Assembly: GCA_964034945.1 (NCBI GenBank)
Contig: OZ035962.1
Coordinates: 91,766,327 to 91,830,326 of the forward strand
Reading direction: 5' to 3'
From: Chrysopilus asiliformis
Taxonomy: Eukaryota; Arthropoda; Insecta; Diptera; Rhagionidae
Length of the DNA: 64,000 bases
Numbering within the stretch: the stretch's first letter is position 1; each line of letters opens with the position of its first letter. The notes beneath the pieces were generated by a model. That model had not been told where the DNA came from. It saw nothing but the letters and a program-made list of their open reading frames with translations, and searched no databases. Below, in pieces: positions 34,003 to 45,627 of this stretch. Made by a program: the position numbers and the translations under genes.

Positions 34003-34327
34003 TTAAGCCCATAACACAGCCGTAATGGTGGCAGTAGTAGCAAAACGTTCTTATTGGTTGCAAATCGACAACATGGCGTCACATGCAACGAAATTTTTTG
34101 TCGCTCCGTTCATCTTAAATCCTAAAAGGGTGAATTACAATGGCGCGACAACGACAGCAAAAATATTTCCATAGCCCTTCTGACGTCATAGTGACAGCGC
34201 CGTTGTCGCATTCATTTCTAATCCTGATTTTGTTGACTGCGACGTAGCAATTTTCCCCATCCGGTGTTGTGTGACTTTAGTTTAACGGAAAACGGCGCTA
34301 TTGGGAAGCAATTCGACGAATACACCC

Positions 34328-34445
34328 CGATTCTGATAGTCGTGTCGTTTTCGACAAGTCGTTTTACGTGTTGTTGTTAATGCTTTTCTACCAACAACAC
34401 GTAAAACGACTCTTGTCGAAAACGACACGACTATCAGGATCGGTG
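34328..34445. repeat. Small palindromic repeat, copy 2
   Basis: Arms of about 52 bases start with CCGATTCTGATAGTCGTGTC and return inverted, ending at GATCGGTG. It is more perfect than the related copy at 33349-33435 and is probably younger. ACACC and GGTGT at the margins may extend the palindrome. Confidence 0.7.
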
Positions 34446-34856
34446 TAAAACTCATTAATAATGCACATTTTAATGAAATTATCGCTTAAAAATCAACAAA
34501 AATCAAATTTCAGCGAACACAAAAATTCAAAATTCCCGCTAGGTTGTCCGGTCTTACATGCTATTCACATAAGATAGTTTCTATTTGTTTTAATTAAAAC
34601 TGACTGCATTGCCGTCCAACTTAGAAGGCATGGGGCCAAAAATTCACGTCAATTGGTCAAGTAGTTTAATAGTCAAAACTGTCATACGCAAAAAAAGATT
34701 GATTTCATGTTTAGCTACAATTTTTCACTATATTTTCGATTTTCTCGGTTTTTCAATACAGGTTTTGGGCCAATTTTTTCTAAAAAATCTGTGAGTTTTT
34801 TATTTTGATGAACAAACCCATCGGTGAACATTTTGTGAAAATGTTGAGAAAATTAG

Positions 34857-34990
34857 ATGTTAGGGATTGTCCATAAAATATATACAAAAAATCGATAAAA
34901 GGCTGACGACGCGAGGCGGAGAGTCCAAAAGGGCAAAAATCAACGTGACGGATTTTATGGATAGCGATTTACCCTTTAGAGCTTCCTTTT
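34857..34990. repeat. Short inverted-repeat element
   Basis: TTAGGGATTGTCCATAAAAT at 34859 is answered by ATTTTATGGATAGCGATTTA and CCCTTTA near 34985, imperfectly. The end motif resembles the GGG(A)CT(A/G)T(A/C)CATAAAAT family at 57690-57847 and 59403. Noncoding. Confidence 0.5.
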
Positions 34991-35839
34991 TAAATCCCCA
35001 AACCCGCAATGAAATTAAAAATCCAATATTCTTCAGAATTACGTTTTGTTTCATTCACAGTTATAATATTTCATACATTTATACATAAAATATAATACAG
35101 TATAATTGATATTATTGGTATATTTATATAATTCAAGGTGTTTTCTTTTGTTTGTTTAATAATAAATAACAAGATATATACCGACGCTTTCATGCAAGAA
35201 TATCGTATCTTTCTCGGGTTGTCAAAGTTCAGACGATTTTGTAAGTACGATAAAATGTTAATCTTCGTTAATATACGTTAATATTCGGAAGAATTTTAGT
35301 TATTTTTTAATGATTTTGAAAGAAAATTATTCAATCTGCAAATTTCAAGTCTAAACATCACAATAAAGGGAAGGAGTTTTATTTTTTAGTGAATTAAAAA
35401 TTCAATGTTCAAGAATGTCGTAACTTAAATTACGATAGTCTTGCACGGAGGCGTCGATATGTATATATATAAATATATATAGACAGCACATTTAAAAAAT
35501 TAATTTTACATGAGAACAATGCAATAGAATATATGTTATTTGTTTCTTTTTTTTGTTGCCTTTACATTTAAATTAATAAATAATTTGTTTGATAACACCG
35601 GAACAATAAAAATTAGTTCAAAACCAATAATAAAAAAAAACTAAACAAAAACAGCAGAAATCCAACAAATTCTAAATTATTTTTTTAAAAAAATAAGAAA
35701 ACAAAACTCGTTGAAAATCAGGTAAATAAAAAATCATTTCGAAAGCGAAAAAATTCTCCCTTTGTCCTATTTTACCAATATTTCCATTATTTTCTACATG
35801 CGAATCACTTCCTTCTTGCACCGATTCTTATCCTAATTA

Positions 35840-36564
35840 GGGCACGTGTGAAACGGTCTAATTGCATGCTAATTCTAGTGCTAATTTTTTTAACATCTCG
35901 CCGCGTGTTTAAATTGGGAAAAAATATAACTGTCATCAATTCATCACTTATTTGATATCGGACACCATGCAAAAAAGAAATTATTAAACTGTTCAAATGC
36001 AAGATAAGTAATATTTTCAGTCTTGTTTACTTGTCAAACGTCAAAAATTTAGCACGACATTCCAGTAATCATTTGGCACAGCAAACTGGACTAAAGGGCC
36101 AAACAGATGACGGCAGCAACTGCGGCTTCGGCTTCAAAATAAATTTAGTAAAATCTCTAAATTCGACGCCGTCGTCGTGGGGGTGTCACCGAAAATTTTA
36201 GAGAAAATGAGGACTGACAACACCGATATATAATAAGTGAACGTCAAAAGTGTTTTGTGCAATATAATAATATTAATTAATAATAACATTATAATAATGC
36301 AAACACGCGCACACAATTAACATCAATTTTTGAAAATTATCGTACAGAACAATCATTTTTTATATCTTGCAAACACGATTGAGAAATGTCAAAGTTTTTG
36401 TTGTTGGAACGCTGCCCGACGTCGAGTTTCATGCATGTGTTCCACTCGACTTTTCGACGCCCAAAATGACGTCACAGTCGACGCCGCAGTCGCAGTTGCT
36501 GCCGTCATCTGTTTGGCCTTTAAGACAGGAATTAGCATGCGTTTAGACCATTTCACACACGCCC
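35840..36564. mobile_element. Harbinger-like non-autonomous element, TTA-flanked
   Basis: Ends GGGCACGTGTGAAACGGTCT and, inverted, AGACCATTTCACACACGCCC lie inside TTA on both sides (35837-35839 and 36565-36567). The homology of the arms continues through GCATGCTAATTC. Further in, a second inverted pair (AAACAGATGACGGCAGCAAC near 36100 and its inverse near 36500) suggests an older or duplicated inner end. The GC-rich inner arm gives open frames on both strands, which I do not regard as genes. GGGC ends with TTA targets fit PIF/Harbinger. Confidence 0.7.
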
Positions 36565-36678
36565 TTAGTATCATTTGTTCACCGTTCTTATCAAATTCTA
36601 AAATAAAAAATACGAAAAAATGCAACCAAAAGCAATGAATTCACCCACATGTGGGCGGCGGACTTATGGCCTTGAATT

Positions 36679-39600
36679 TTAATCGAATGTCAGTGCTATT
36701 GAGGTAAATGGAAGTACGGGGCACGATGGTTCCAATTGCAATGCCGTCGCCATACAATCGGCGGAGGCAGTGAAATCTCCAAGAGTTTCCATCACTTTAC
36801 CTAAACTGAACCTGAAATTTTTAAAATGGCATTAAAATGTTTCTATGTTCAAATCTCTTTCAAGTGTTTACCAAATTTTTGGGCAATTCGGATCCAATTT
36901 GGCAGCGTCCTTGAGCATCTTCTCAGCTAAGCGAGGCTCACCTAAAATGTGGTGTGTTTCGCCTAGCGCTCTCAATGCTTCAGTGTGGCTGGGATTTGCA
37001 GCGACTGCATTCAAAAAACATGTTTTCGCCTCTGACCATTGCGATAGAAATACATACACTTGACCCCGCTGTAAAATTTAAAAAAATATTTCTAAAAAAT
37101 AATTTATCCACGATTTGCAATCCATGTAAAGCCAGAGAGTTATTTAGACACACTTTAGAGAGTTTGTGTTTCCACATAAAGGTTCCTACATATATCCCTG
37201 TTTCTACTTTTTTTTTTGCTAAAAGACTGATCTGGGCTAAATTTCAAGTTTCTATCTCACTTCGTTCTCGAGTTTTTAAGTACTTTGTAAATTAAATCAT
37301 ACTAATATATAAAAATGAGTTGGTGTCTGTCTGTCTGTTCCTCTTTCACGCAAAAACGGCTCAACCGATTGACTTGAAATTTGGCATGAGTGTCTGTGGT
37401 AGTTCTGGTTCCAACATAGGCATACGGAAAAGTAGCGCGAGTGGTGGGGGGAGTAAGGGGAGGGGGTAAAGTGATTTCGAAACTTAGTTTTTGCGCTATG
37501 TTACTGTTTCGCGGGGAAACTACTGAACCGATTGGCCTGCCGGGGGTCCAGCCCCAACAATTTGCTCCATGAAACTAGAGCAAATTACCTTTCCAATGTA
37601 GGTACAACGAATGTCAAACCCAAAACTTAGTCAAGGGGCATTTTCGTGCATCGTTCTTGAGACCATAATCTACTCTGCAGAGTTGAAGAGTGTCTACTTT
37701 ATTCAATGAAATTTTGTTAGAAAAAAAATTGTCAACATTTTCTATTCGATTCAAGATCTAGATCGAGCAATTGCAGGCCACTCGAACACGCCATTAAATT
37801 ATTCGTCTTTATTTCCCTTAAAAACTTCCGGCTAAATTCCTTACCATGTACATAATTTGATGTGAAAGTGGATAAATTAGCGAGGCTTCATGGATGCAAT
37901 TCAACGCTTCATTGGGCTGCTCAATAGTGAGATAAACATCCGCTAAGAGTAACCAAATCTAAAATAATAATACAAAAAAACAGGTTAGAAAACCCCTGCG
38001 CACATTTTGATATTGCGAAACAAAAAACCCACCTTAAGTTGTATCATCCATGCTCGCTGTGGTCCCGGCCGTGGACTAAATGAGCTTAACGAGCTGGCGG
38101 CCTCACTCAGAGCCTGTTCAACGCGTGAGGCGGCCGCCAATGAAGGAGCGTATACTGAATCTGCAAAGGAAGTCATTTTAAAGGTCAGAATTTCATAAAA
38201 AAACAACTAATAATTACTTGAATCCTTATCAGACATTTGGGAGGAATGCAATTGAATGACACTTTTCGTATCCGAATGGCGTTCCATTTCGTTTTCAACG
38301 CCAGCCGTTTGCGATTCGTACAACTCTCGCCAAATAGCGAGCATTTTCTGCACCGTAGATAGCGACACTTCTACATCATGCAGATGCAACTGCAGATGAG
38401 CTTTCACATGCAGTAGATTTAAGTTGTCGGGGAACTCTTCCAGTGCATTCTCAACGATATTCAGAGCTTCCCTTGGTCTCCGACTCGCCGTTAGCAGCAG
38501 AGCGAAAAGATGTAAGCTGGCTGCATGTTCAGTACGCAACGATAGCGCGTACCGAGTGTGCACTAATGCTTCTGGAATGTTGTAGTGGATAGCGTGTTGC
38601 AAGGCCAAATAATACTCCGCTAAATGGTCATTGGAGTCGTTTTGGATGGCTTTTTCAAAAGAGTCCAGTGCCAGTCTATTGTATTTCTCACGTTCAGATT
38701 TGAGGCCGGATGTTAGAGCGATTTGTTGCAATCCAATGCCGACGTAGAGTTGAGCACGTGACGGTCGCAATCCCTTTACCTCACGATTCAAGGCCTTCTG
38801 AGCGTGCTCCAGGCCTTTCGGAATCTGCCCCAACTGCTCGTAGCACAAACGAGCCGATATCAGACACGGAAGCGGATCGTGAGGGGATAATTTGGCGGAT
38901 TCTTTCAGGGCGCGCAGAGCGTGGGCGTGTCGCCCCAGCAACGCCAAACTGAGACTGTACTGACGCCAGACGTGCTGCTCGCCGAACGAGAACTTGAGCG
39001 CCTTCTCGAACGAGTCCTGTAACAGTCCAGCCAGACCCCATCGAATCGTGGCCAGCGTGAGCAAGTCGTAGATGGCTGTAGCGTTTCCCATCGCATGCGA
39101 TCTAACGACACGAAACTCTGGGCTCTGCGACAATACAGCGTCCCGTACAGCCAACGCTTCCGATATAAGCAGCAGCAGAATAGTCTCCTCGTGCTGATTC
39201 CGTGGCGTGAAGTAGTTTCGGCCCGAGTACTTGCGCGGCTTCCACAGTTTCTTGGTGGCTGAACCCTTCGAGGTGGACGTAAGGCTAATTGGTAGTGTGT
39301 AAATTGTTCCTGAGACTCCGCGCAGTAGTACCTCAGCTAATTGACGTGCTAGTGTCAGTCTTAAAGATTGAGTCGTGCGCGTTTCAACCGCATTTAACAT
39401 CGACCTGTACCGCTCGATGGCTTCCTGCAGCTTACCAGCCTTTATCAGGACGATGGGGGCTCGCTGCAGAGCTGTCTCTAAAATCGCACCCATTCGCCTT
39501 GCTTCGACATTCGATGGTGTCACAACGTCTTGTTCCTGGAGATATAGCAGACCGAGATCGGTCGCTTTCTCAAAGCATAAAATCTAAAAAAAAATGTTTT

Positions 39601-41504
39601 GATTTGTTTTATAATTCAGTTGGAAATTTTGTTGTGTTTCGAGAAATTCGTACCATGTCAGATTCCTTTTCGGCTTGCTTGAATTTCGATGGGCCTTTGA
39701 TTCCTTGGTTCTCCAAGCACAGTCCTTTAATAGCATATGATTCTGCTAGAATCTTAAGACTGCGCCTGCAACGTAAATCATTTTTAGCGAATTTTTTTCG
39801 GGAATTTCAAACACACACAACTTACAAAGTCAATTCCTTTTCAGATAAAGTGTTTAGTTCGGCTTTTACGAAATTCTCCAAGCTCTCTTCATATTGGCCA
39901 CAAGCGTAGTGCAATTTAGCTAACAACAGGTAAGCGTCGAGAGCGATTCCAGCTCTCCGTCCATCCTCTCCGGTTACCATGCTGAGATAACGTTTCGCAT
40001 CCTGCAGTCCTTGCTTAGTTTTAGCAAAGTTCGCCTCGATTGGTGCATTTTCCTCCAGGTAACTTTCCAAACGACCCTCGCCTATCAGGAAACTTGAGAG
40101 GCATTCTAAAAAGTTGGAGAAAAATTAGTTCAAAATTTTTATGAGCTGTCGATCAAATACGTAACGTAAATTCATATTATATCACAAAATGTTTGAAATA
40201 GAGCCAGGCGGTCTGGTCCTAGAATGAGATGATCCTATCAACTTCCGGTAGAAATCCGTTAACCGGAAGTGACCAAAATGGAGGCTTTTAAAAATCGAAA
40301 AAAATCGTTTTTCGCGATTTTTTTCCGAAAATACACATTTTTCAATAGTCTTATGTAAGAAAGAAGTGAAGATAACAGAATTATCTACACTTTTGTCTTT
40401 TACTAGAACTTGATATCTCAATCCGTTATCGAGATATACCGTTATTTGAAAAAAAAAATAGTTTTTTGCGATTATTTCGAAAACTTGCGGTTTTCATAAG
40501 ATTAATTAAAAAGAATAACATTTCCCACAATTTTACCTTTTACCGTTATCGAGAATTTTCATTTCAAAATGAAAAATTAGTTTTTTGCGAATTGCTTCCG
40601 AAATAACGGGTTTTCTAAAAACCAATGAACGGCAGAATTAGAGACATTAAAATTCTCTATATTTCTTTCTTTTACCGTAAATCGATATCTTTGACCGTTA
40701 TCGAGATATCAAAATTTTTGTTTGTATCAGAACTATTCCTATTAAAAAAACCAGTAAAAGCATTGCTTCTCGGCTCATTAGCGGTTCATGAGATGATTTT
40801 TATTCGTAATATTTTTATTTTTATATAACTTCTTAAGTCAACCAATATTTGGCCAAACACTAAATGAGATAAAGTAAAAATGTCGTGACTAGAATTTCTA
40901 ACGACTTCCAACTGGAGGCAAATATTTTGGTCACGCAAAGAAATTTTATTAAAAAATATTGTAATTAGCCGACACGTAAAACACTAGGTTTAAGTAAATA
41001 TAAAGAAAAATAGACAAGAAACTCAACTGAAAAGTTTATTTTTTAGGTGATAATTAGCCAACTTTTAATCCTTGAAATGGGAACATTCACCCTAAAGGGC
41101 AAAGGCATAAAAATAGAAGACCTTTGACCGAAATTTCAACAAGGCAGAAATTAGTAACATGTGCAGCATGCAAATATGTTTCGGGGCTAATGTTTTATGT
41201 GTTTTTAGACTGGATGATCTCAGCGGATTGCTATAAAGGCTTAAAAAAAACATAAAAAGAATATTGGATGATTCAAAGGTCGGGTTGAGTGACATAACTT
41301 TGAAAGGCCTTTACACGAAGCAAAACCCTTGATTATCTTTCGATAAATGTTTTTCTGACTAAACATAAATCATATCTCACCGTAGCTCGGCGAACCACTT
41401 TTTAATTCTTCAGCCAATTCAATAACTCGTTGCCATTTCCCCTCGCTCCGGGAATTTTCAATTACTGCTTCGATTTTTCCCGTATTCCGAATTCTACCCG
41501 TCAT
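36679..41504 (-). CDS. TTC7: Tetratricopeptide repeat protein 7 (PI4K complex scaffold)
   Basis: Exons in transcript order: 41504-41381, 40105-39826, 39765-39654, 39583-38218, 38160-38033, 37958-37845, 37068-36872, 36811-36679. All junctions are GT-AG and in phase, for 817 residues (human TTC7B is about 843). TTC7 is the helical TPR scaffold that links EFR3 at the plasma membrane to PI4-kinase III alpha and FAM126/hyccin, so supporting plasma-membrane PI4P. The N-terminus has the family pattern (IEAVIENSRSEGKWQRVIEL), the middle is TPR (for example the HAHALRALKESAKLSPHDP helices), and the last exon reads ADCMATALQLEPSCPVLPFT, a near-signature of TTC7. The Met at 41504 is chosen because its context matches the family start. 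Intron 1 (1.27 kb) and intron 6 (holding a Helitron fragment) are the only sizeable introns. The orthologue class is secure; A versus B paralogy does not apply to flies. Confidence 0.95.
37297..37560 (+). mobile_element. Helitron copy 3, 3'-truncated, in a TTC7 intron
   Basis: It begins TCATACTAATATATAAAAAT preceded by A, and follows copies 1 and 2 through the GAGTTGGTGTCTGTCTG and CACGCAAAAACGGCT phrases. It then stops after the GGTCCAGCCCCAACA segment without hairpin or CTAG end. It is antisense to TTC7. Confidence 0.75.
40190..40800. repeat. Diverged repeat in TTC7 intron 1
   Basis: CTTCCGGTAGAAATCCGTTAACCGGAAGTGACC near 40240 is followed by three successive degenerate blocks built on 'cgttatcgagat', 'gttttttgcgatt' and 'ttttcataagatta', each about 110-130 bases apart. 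A relative lies near 46040-46260 (ATATTTCGATACCGG, then ACTTCCGGTTAACGAG). No ends or coding frame could be defined. The remainder of the intron is featureless. Confidence 0.45.
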
Positions 41505-42191
41505 CTCTGGCCGAGGCTTCACTCGACACACTTCACAACTTACGAATATTGCATAAAATCAATTAAATCAGTTAATTTTTCACTTTTTCTGTTGGCTAAT
41601 CAATCTTGTTCGCTAGCATCAAATAAAATGCAATTGTGAATGATTTTTGACAGCCAATGATAAGACTGATATTCACAATGATTGGATTGTGGGAAATTCG
41701 AAAGGGTTATTTTCAATTAAATTTTCGGTCAATTGAGTTTTTTAAGTTGAAGGAAATTTAATAATGTTGCATTACACAAAGAATTACTTGAATTATTTTT
41801 ATTTCGAGGAGAAAAGTAATTAATTTGAAAATTTTCGGAATTGAACGCACTCTAGGATAACCCATTAGATACACATTTTTGGAAAGGGATATTCGTAATT
41901 ACTGTTTTTAATTAGCCTGCTGATTTGTTTTTATTTCACTTGAATTGCAGGTAAATCTCATTCTGTTCTTGATCTCGTAAAAGACAACAAGTCGCAGCAA
42001 TCTAAAGGTATTATTTCAGTTGTAACTGCAGTAACAACTCGGTGAAAACGCACAGAAATTGGAATTATCAACAAAGTTGTTGTGGATTTCCCTGCGTTCA
42101 ACAGTTCTAGTATTTGGTAACCAAAATAGAAACGTTTGAAGGATTAAAATCGAGTTCGGCAATTGTTTACAAACATTAACAAACCTACAGA
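41505..42191. promoter_or_regulatory. Shared divergent promoter region, TTC7 / MPLKIP-like
   Basis: The start codons of the two divergent genes are 687 bases apart with no repeat between them. AG acceptors at about 41949-41950 (TTGAATTGCAG) and 42189-42190 (CCTACAG, one base before the ATG) suggest one or more noncoding exons for the rightward gene. No TATA box or named motif is claimed. Confidence 0.45.
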
Positions 42192-42773
42192 ATGGCTTCG
42201 CCGTGGCAAAATCGTAGTTCTCCGTACAATAAAACCCCGCAATACCACTCGACGGAGGGATTCGCTCCTTTAGGATTCAGCAGCCCTCTTCCAGATAGAA
42301 CACAAACATTTGGGCAGAGCAGAACTCCCGATTATTTCAGTGGAAGGAAGCAAAGCTATCAAAATCGCGGGCGATACCAAAATAATCACAACCAGCAGAA
42401 CCAGCGACGTTGGTCGAACAACAAGAAAAATGTGGGCAAAATAAAATCCATCAACAGTATTACAATAACACCTGTTCAGTTTCAGGATAGACAGCAACCG
42501 GGGAACGCGCCGATTTCAGCCTATTTTCATCCTTCGACTCTGGAAGATCCCTGGAAGAATTTAATGGGGAAATCACGACTTTCGAACAGTCCAGGGAGCA
42601 GCTTAGGATCCAAGAACGATAACAAAGAAACACCATACGAAGAAGGATATAAAAAAAGACACGGGGACCCGAAAATGTCATTTTCGCACGGAAAACAATC
42701 ACCAGAGCACCGAGACCTGCCCGAAGCCTGCGCTAACGAAGACCCTCCCAACAAAAACAATTCGGAGGACTAA
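42192..42773 (+). CDS. MPLKIP/TTDN1-like protein
   Basis: A 193-codon frame. The product is low-complexity: an N-terminal Ser/Pro/Gln/Asn-rich region with Arg-Gly pairs (about 50-75), one conserved-looking block at 111-121 (YFHPSTLEDPW), and a charged hydrophilic tail. Human MPLKIP (TTDN1), the protein altered in a non-photosensitive trichothiodystrophy, has the same arrangement, a Gly/Arg/Ser-rich N-terminus and a YxKPSMLEDPW-type motif near its end; it interacts with PLK1 and with the lariat debranching enzyme. Length is close (human 179). The assignment rests mainly on that motif. A splice acceptor touches the start codon. The gene diverges from TTC7 and converges on the REXO4-type gene with 141 bases between stops. 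Confidence 0.75.
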   Translation: MASPWQNRSSPYNKTPQYHSTEGFAPLGFSSPLPDRTQTFGQSRTPDYFSGRKQSYQNRGRYQNNHNQQNQRRWSNNKKNVGKIKSINSITITPVQFQDRQQPGNAPISAYFHPSTLEDPWKNLMGKSRLSNSPGSSLGSKNDNKETPYEEGYKKRHGDPKMSFSHGKQSPEHRDLPEACANEDPPNKNNSED

Positions 42774-42825
42774 CAAACTTAAAAACCTGCAAAGTTCAAA
42801 AGATTTTAACGTTTTATGAATTCAC

Positions 42826-42831
42826 TTTTAT
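42826..42831 (-). terminator. Polyadenylation signal of the REXO4-type gene
   Basis: AATAAA on the minus strand lies 84 bases past the stop codon at 42915. It is inside the presumed 3' UTR of the convergent MPLKIP-like gene, so the two transcripts probably overlap at their ends. Confidence 0.5.
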
Positions 42832-42914
42832 TTTTAAATCTTAACAAAAACTTCTGACTTGTAGAAAACATATTTTAATAAGAAAACTAAAAATATAAGA
42901 AGGAAATGAATTAT

Positions 42915-43810
42915 TTACAAATGTGAGACCTGTTGCGTTCGATTTCTATTTCTGGGCACTGTCCTGTAATGATTTTGGGTTGAGGATCGTTTCAGCTGTC
43001 GCTCCCACTCAGCGCTCACTCGATTATATATTGCCATGGTTGCTCTTGCGTCCTCCACTGAATCGTGCTCCCTGCAATTAGAAAACAGTAAGAAGTAATG
43101 CTTTTTCAATTTGCGGATATCTCCATTAATTACCCCTCCTGGATGTCCAGTCCAAGGATCGCTTTCGAAAGCCGTTTCAAGCTGGGTGTCGCTCCATTCG
43201 AAACCAGTTTAGCCAGTGGTCGATATTTAGCTGTATCTCGAATATTCTTGCTGGGATGTTTAATTAGCAGCACTTCGAGGTCCTTGCTGAGTGCGTGTCC
43301 AACTAAAATCCTGTCCCGAAGGATGTTTGCTACATCGTTTTGAATCCTTTCGAATTCCTCTCCAGTTTCAATATCGTGGGGCCGAATTCCGCTCACGGAA
43401 GTTCTGTAGTCGACGACAGCCTGCTTTGGTTTTACGTATTTGTCCAGTAGAACCTCTCCCTGCTCGTTTACAATAGAAACTCTGGCCAGCATGTTTTCGC
43501 GCCCCGAGGGACCAATACCCACCATTTCACAGTCCAGCGCTACGCATTTCGTTGAATTTCTTGAGGTCTGGCGCCTTTTAGCCATTATTGGTTGGGCATT
43601 AACAGTTGACGCTGGAGCGTTCTTCCAGTTGGAGCCAGCCTTTCGTCTCGATAGAATTGAATTGTTTTGCTGTTTGTTTGTGTTTTGATTCTTCCTTTTC
43701 TTGGCAGGTGAATTATCACTACCGGAGTTCATTGTTCCATTGAAAAACCACGATGCTAATAGCCATAGAGATACTACTATTAATGAAAATTCAAAGAAGA
43801 AATCCTGCAT
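42915..43810 (-). CDS. REXO4-type 3'-5' exonuclease (DEDDh)
   Basis: Exons 43810-43134 and 43071-42915, joined GT-AG in phase, 277 residues. The exonuclease domain runs from about 89 to 245 with the DEDDh residues visible: D93 and E95 (ALDCEMVG), D177 (GHALSKDLEVL), and H228 with D233 (EHDSVEDARA, created across the splice). This matches the REXO4/ISG20 family of RNase T-fold nucleases that trim structured RNAs such as pre-rRNA, usually in the nucleolus. Residues 30-85 are Lys/Arg/Asn-rich, fitting nucleolar localisation. The first Met gives a hydrophobic segment (about 4-24) unusual for this family. The second Met, at 43732, would give a 251-residue protein without it and may be the true start. 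The C-terminus is basic. Confidence 0.9.
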
Positions 43811-45399
43811 AAATGCATTTAGCTCTTTGAATTCGTGAAATTTACACTTAAAAAATATAGCACTGATCCATCAATCAAAACTATGAACGTAACCTCACTT
43901 TACAAATATATCTGCAGCGTTACCAGATCGATGTAATGTGTTGAATATTAAGGATGGCCACATCGTTGCGAAATTTTTCAATCGTTTAATTTTTTGTGAG
44001 TTTACAGATAACGGTGCATTTCATCACTAAAAATGTGCAATTGGGATAAATATTTAAAAATGCCATCGTATTTAAGAATATTGGATAAGGTGCAAATAAA
44101 TTTAATGTTCTTTTGTCGAGAACTCCCGTTCGAAGATGGCCATTCATTCATCAAAATTCCAAACCAAGGCTTTGACTTCTTAGAAAATACACATTTTACA
44201 AACGTTTTTCTTGAAGACACTAAAAAATGTAAATGTATATACCAAAATTAGGGATTTTTTTCAATTGTTGAAATGTGTTCCACAAAACTTTGAACAAACC
44301 TGTACAATTGACACTTTCGGCTTGCACAACCTCTGTGAATTTTTCAAAAAAAACCAGCATTACCATTTGAGTCGTTGTCCAGTGAGGGAGTCTTTTCTGT
44401 TGCTCTGCGGTTTTTTAAATTCCGGTTTTTTCGTCAACTCTTCCCACAAACTATCGCTATAATTTATTCCAAATTAATTGTTTTCGTGTTCAATTTTGTG
44501 CATTACTTGGAAGGAATTAAAACATATTTACAAGTTTTGTTATCCTGGAATTGTGCATCTCTGTCGATCGCAGGAAAGTGCATTTTGCAAGGAAACTTGT
44601 TGCACCTTTCGCACATCGATTGCCAACTGCAGTTAAAAAGTGAATAGATTGCGTTTTCACTAACGGAATCCAGTAATTAATCGAAATCGCTGCAAGCAAA
44701 CGCAAACGTTTTCAATTTCTGATTAATCACAATCGAATCGAGAAAGAGTTTTTCGTGGAAATCACCGAAAATGTAAACAATACTTTGTGCAAGAGAGACG
44801 GTCAAATTGAATTGTATTCGATTTTTTCCTTGTCTGGCACACATGTGTTAAGCTGTCAATTTTTTTGACAACGAATCGTTTTTTTTGTTGTGTTTTTTTT
44901 TGTTGGTGTTGTTCAAAGGCGAAGCACTTTTTGTTTTGTCTATCAGTTTTTCGGGAAATGCAGAGTGTTTTGGTGCTGCCGTTCCGTGCGTCTCAATAAT
45001 GTGTAAAAAATAAATAATTAAAAAAATAATTTATGCAATTCCAGTGCATTCAGTGTTTTCCGTTCGAATTTTGCATCCGCGATGATTTCCCAATGAAAAG
45101 AAAAATAAAATGAAAACGCGAGAAGAAAATTCCGTGTCCCTGCCCGCTAATGAAAGCGAATTCCTTTGTGTAATGAAATTGAAATTATAACAAAAGGGGA
45201 AAATCTAAAAAAAATTGTTTTTGTGTTGAAATTCGTGGAAATTAGTTGATAATAAAAAGCTATCGCCCAAATTGTGCAGTTCTAATCTTTCTTTGTGAAA
45301 ATAATTCCACAGAAATCGTTTGGTCTGGAGCTGATCAGTTTATTTCAGCAGCAACTCGGTTGCGCCCTTTGCTGTCGACGCCGTGGGCAAAATCAAAAA
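43811..45399. promoter_or_regulatory. Upstream region and probable 5' UTR of the formin-like gene
   Basis: No supportable gene. The small frame 44033-44251 has no recognisable feature. From about 44880 the sequence becomes T/G-rich and then carries the run up to the Frl start codon, so a transcription start and 5' leader are likely in 44700-45399; neither a TATA box nor an initiator is claimed. The leftward exonuclease gene starts at 43810, so the first part may be a shared promoter. Confidence 0.4.
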
Positions 45400-45627
45400 A
45401 TGGGGGCCGTGAAGTCTCGGCCGATCGTCGGTGTCGGTGGTGGCGATGCGGAGGAGAATGGATCCGTTTTGTCCGGCCATCAGTCACTACACCATCAGAC
45501 AATTTCCCCGCAAAACTCCATCACTTGGAAGCAGAACAATCATGTCCGGCAAGCTAGCGTGAGAAGCCGATCCTCGCAACCGATGCCTGAACATGGCGAG
45601 TTGGATAGGCGATTTGCTAAAGTCCTT
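45400..45627 (+). CDS. Frl: Formin-like protein (Frl/FMNL), first coding exon, partial
   Basis: 76 codons ending in phase 0 at a strong donor (GTAAGT, 45628). The start MGAVKSRP has Gly at position 2 in a context suited to N-myristoylation, as in FMNL formins, and I recall a similar start in fly Frl. The exon ends with [16 protein letters not shown], which parallels the PMPxxGELxxRFxxxL segment leading into the GTPase-binding domain of FMNL1-3. Between them is a Ser/Gln/His-rich linker. Frl acts downstream of Cdc42/Rac to nucleate and bundle actin at the membrane. No later exon (GBD, FH1, FH2) could be found up to 64000, so the first intron exceeds 18 kb or those exons were missed. The frame and motif make the identity likely but not certain. 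Confidence 0.75.

Noticed and set aside
36330..36638. Open frames on both strands of about 80-100 codons
   Set aside because: They lie in the arm of the Harbinger-like element and reflect GC-rich inverted repeats.
44033..44251. 72-codon frame between the exonuclease and formin genes
   Set aside because: No domain or conserved motif; length is within chance for this composition. Kept only as a weak candidate small gene.
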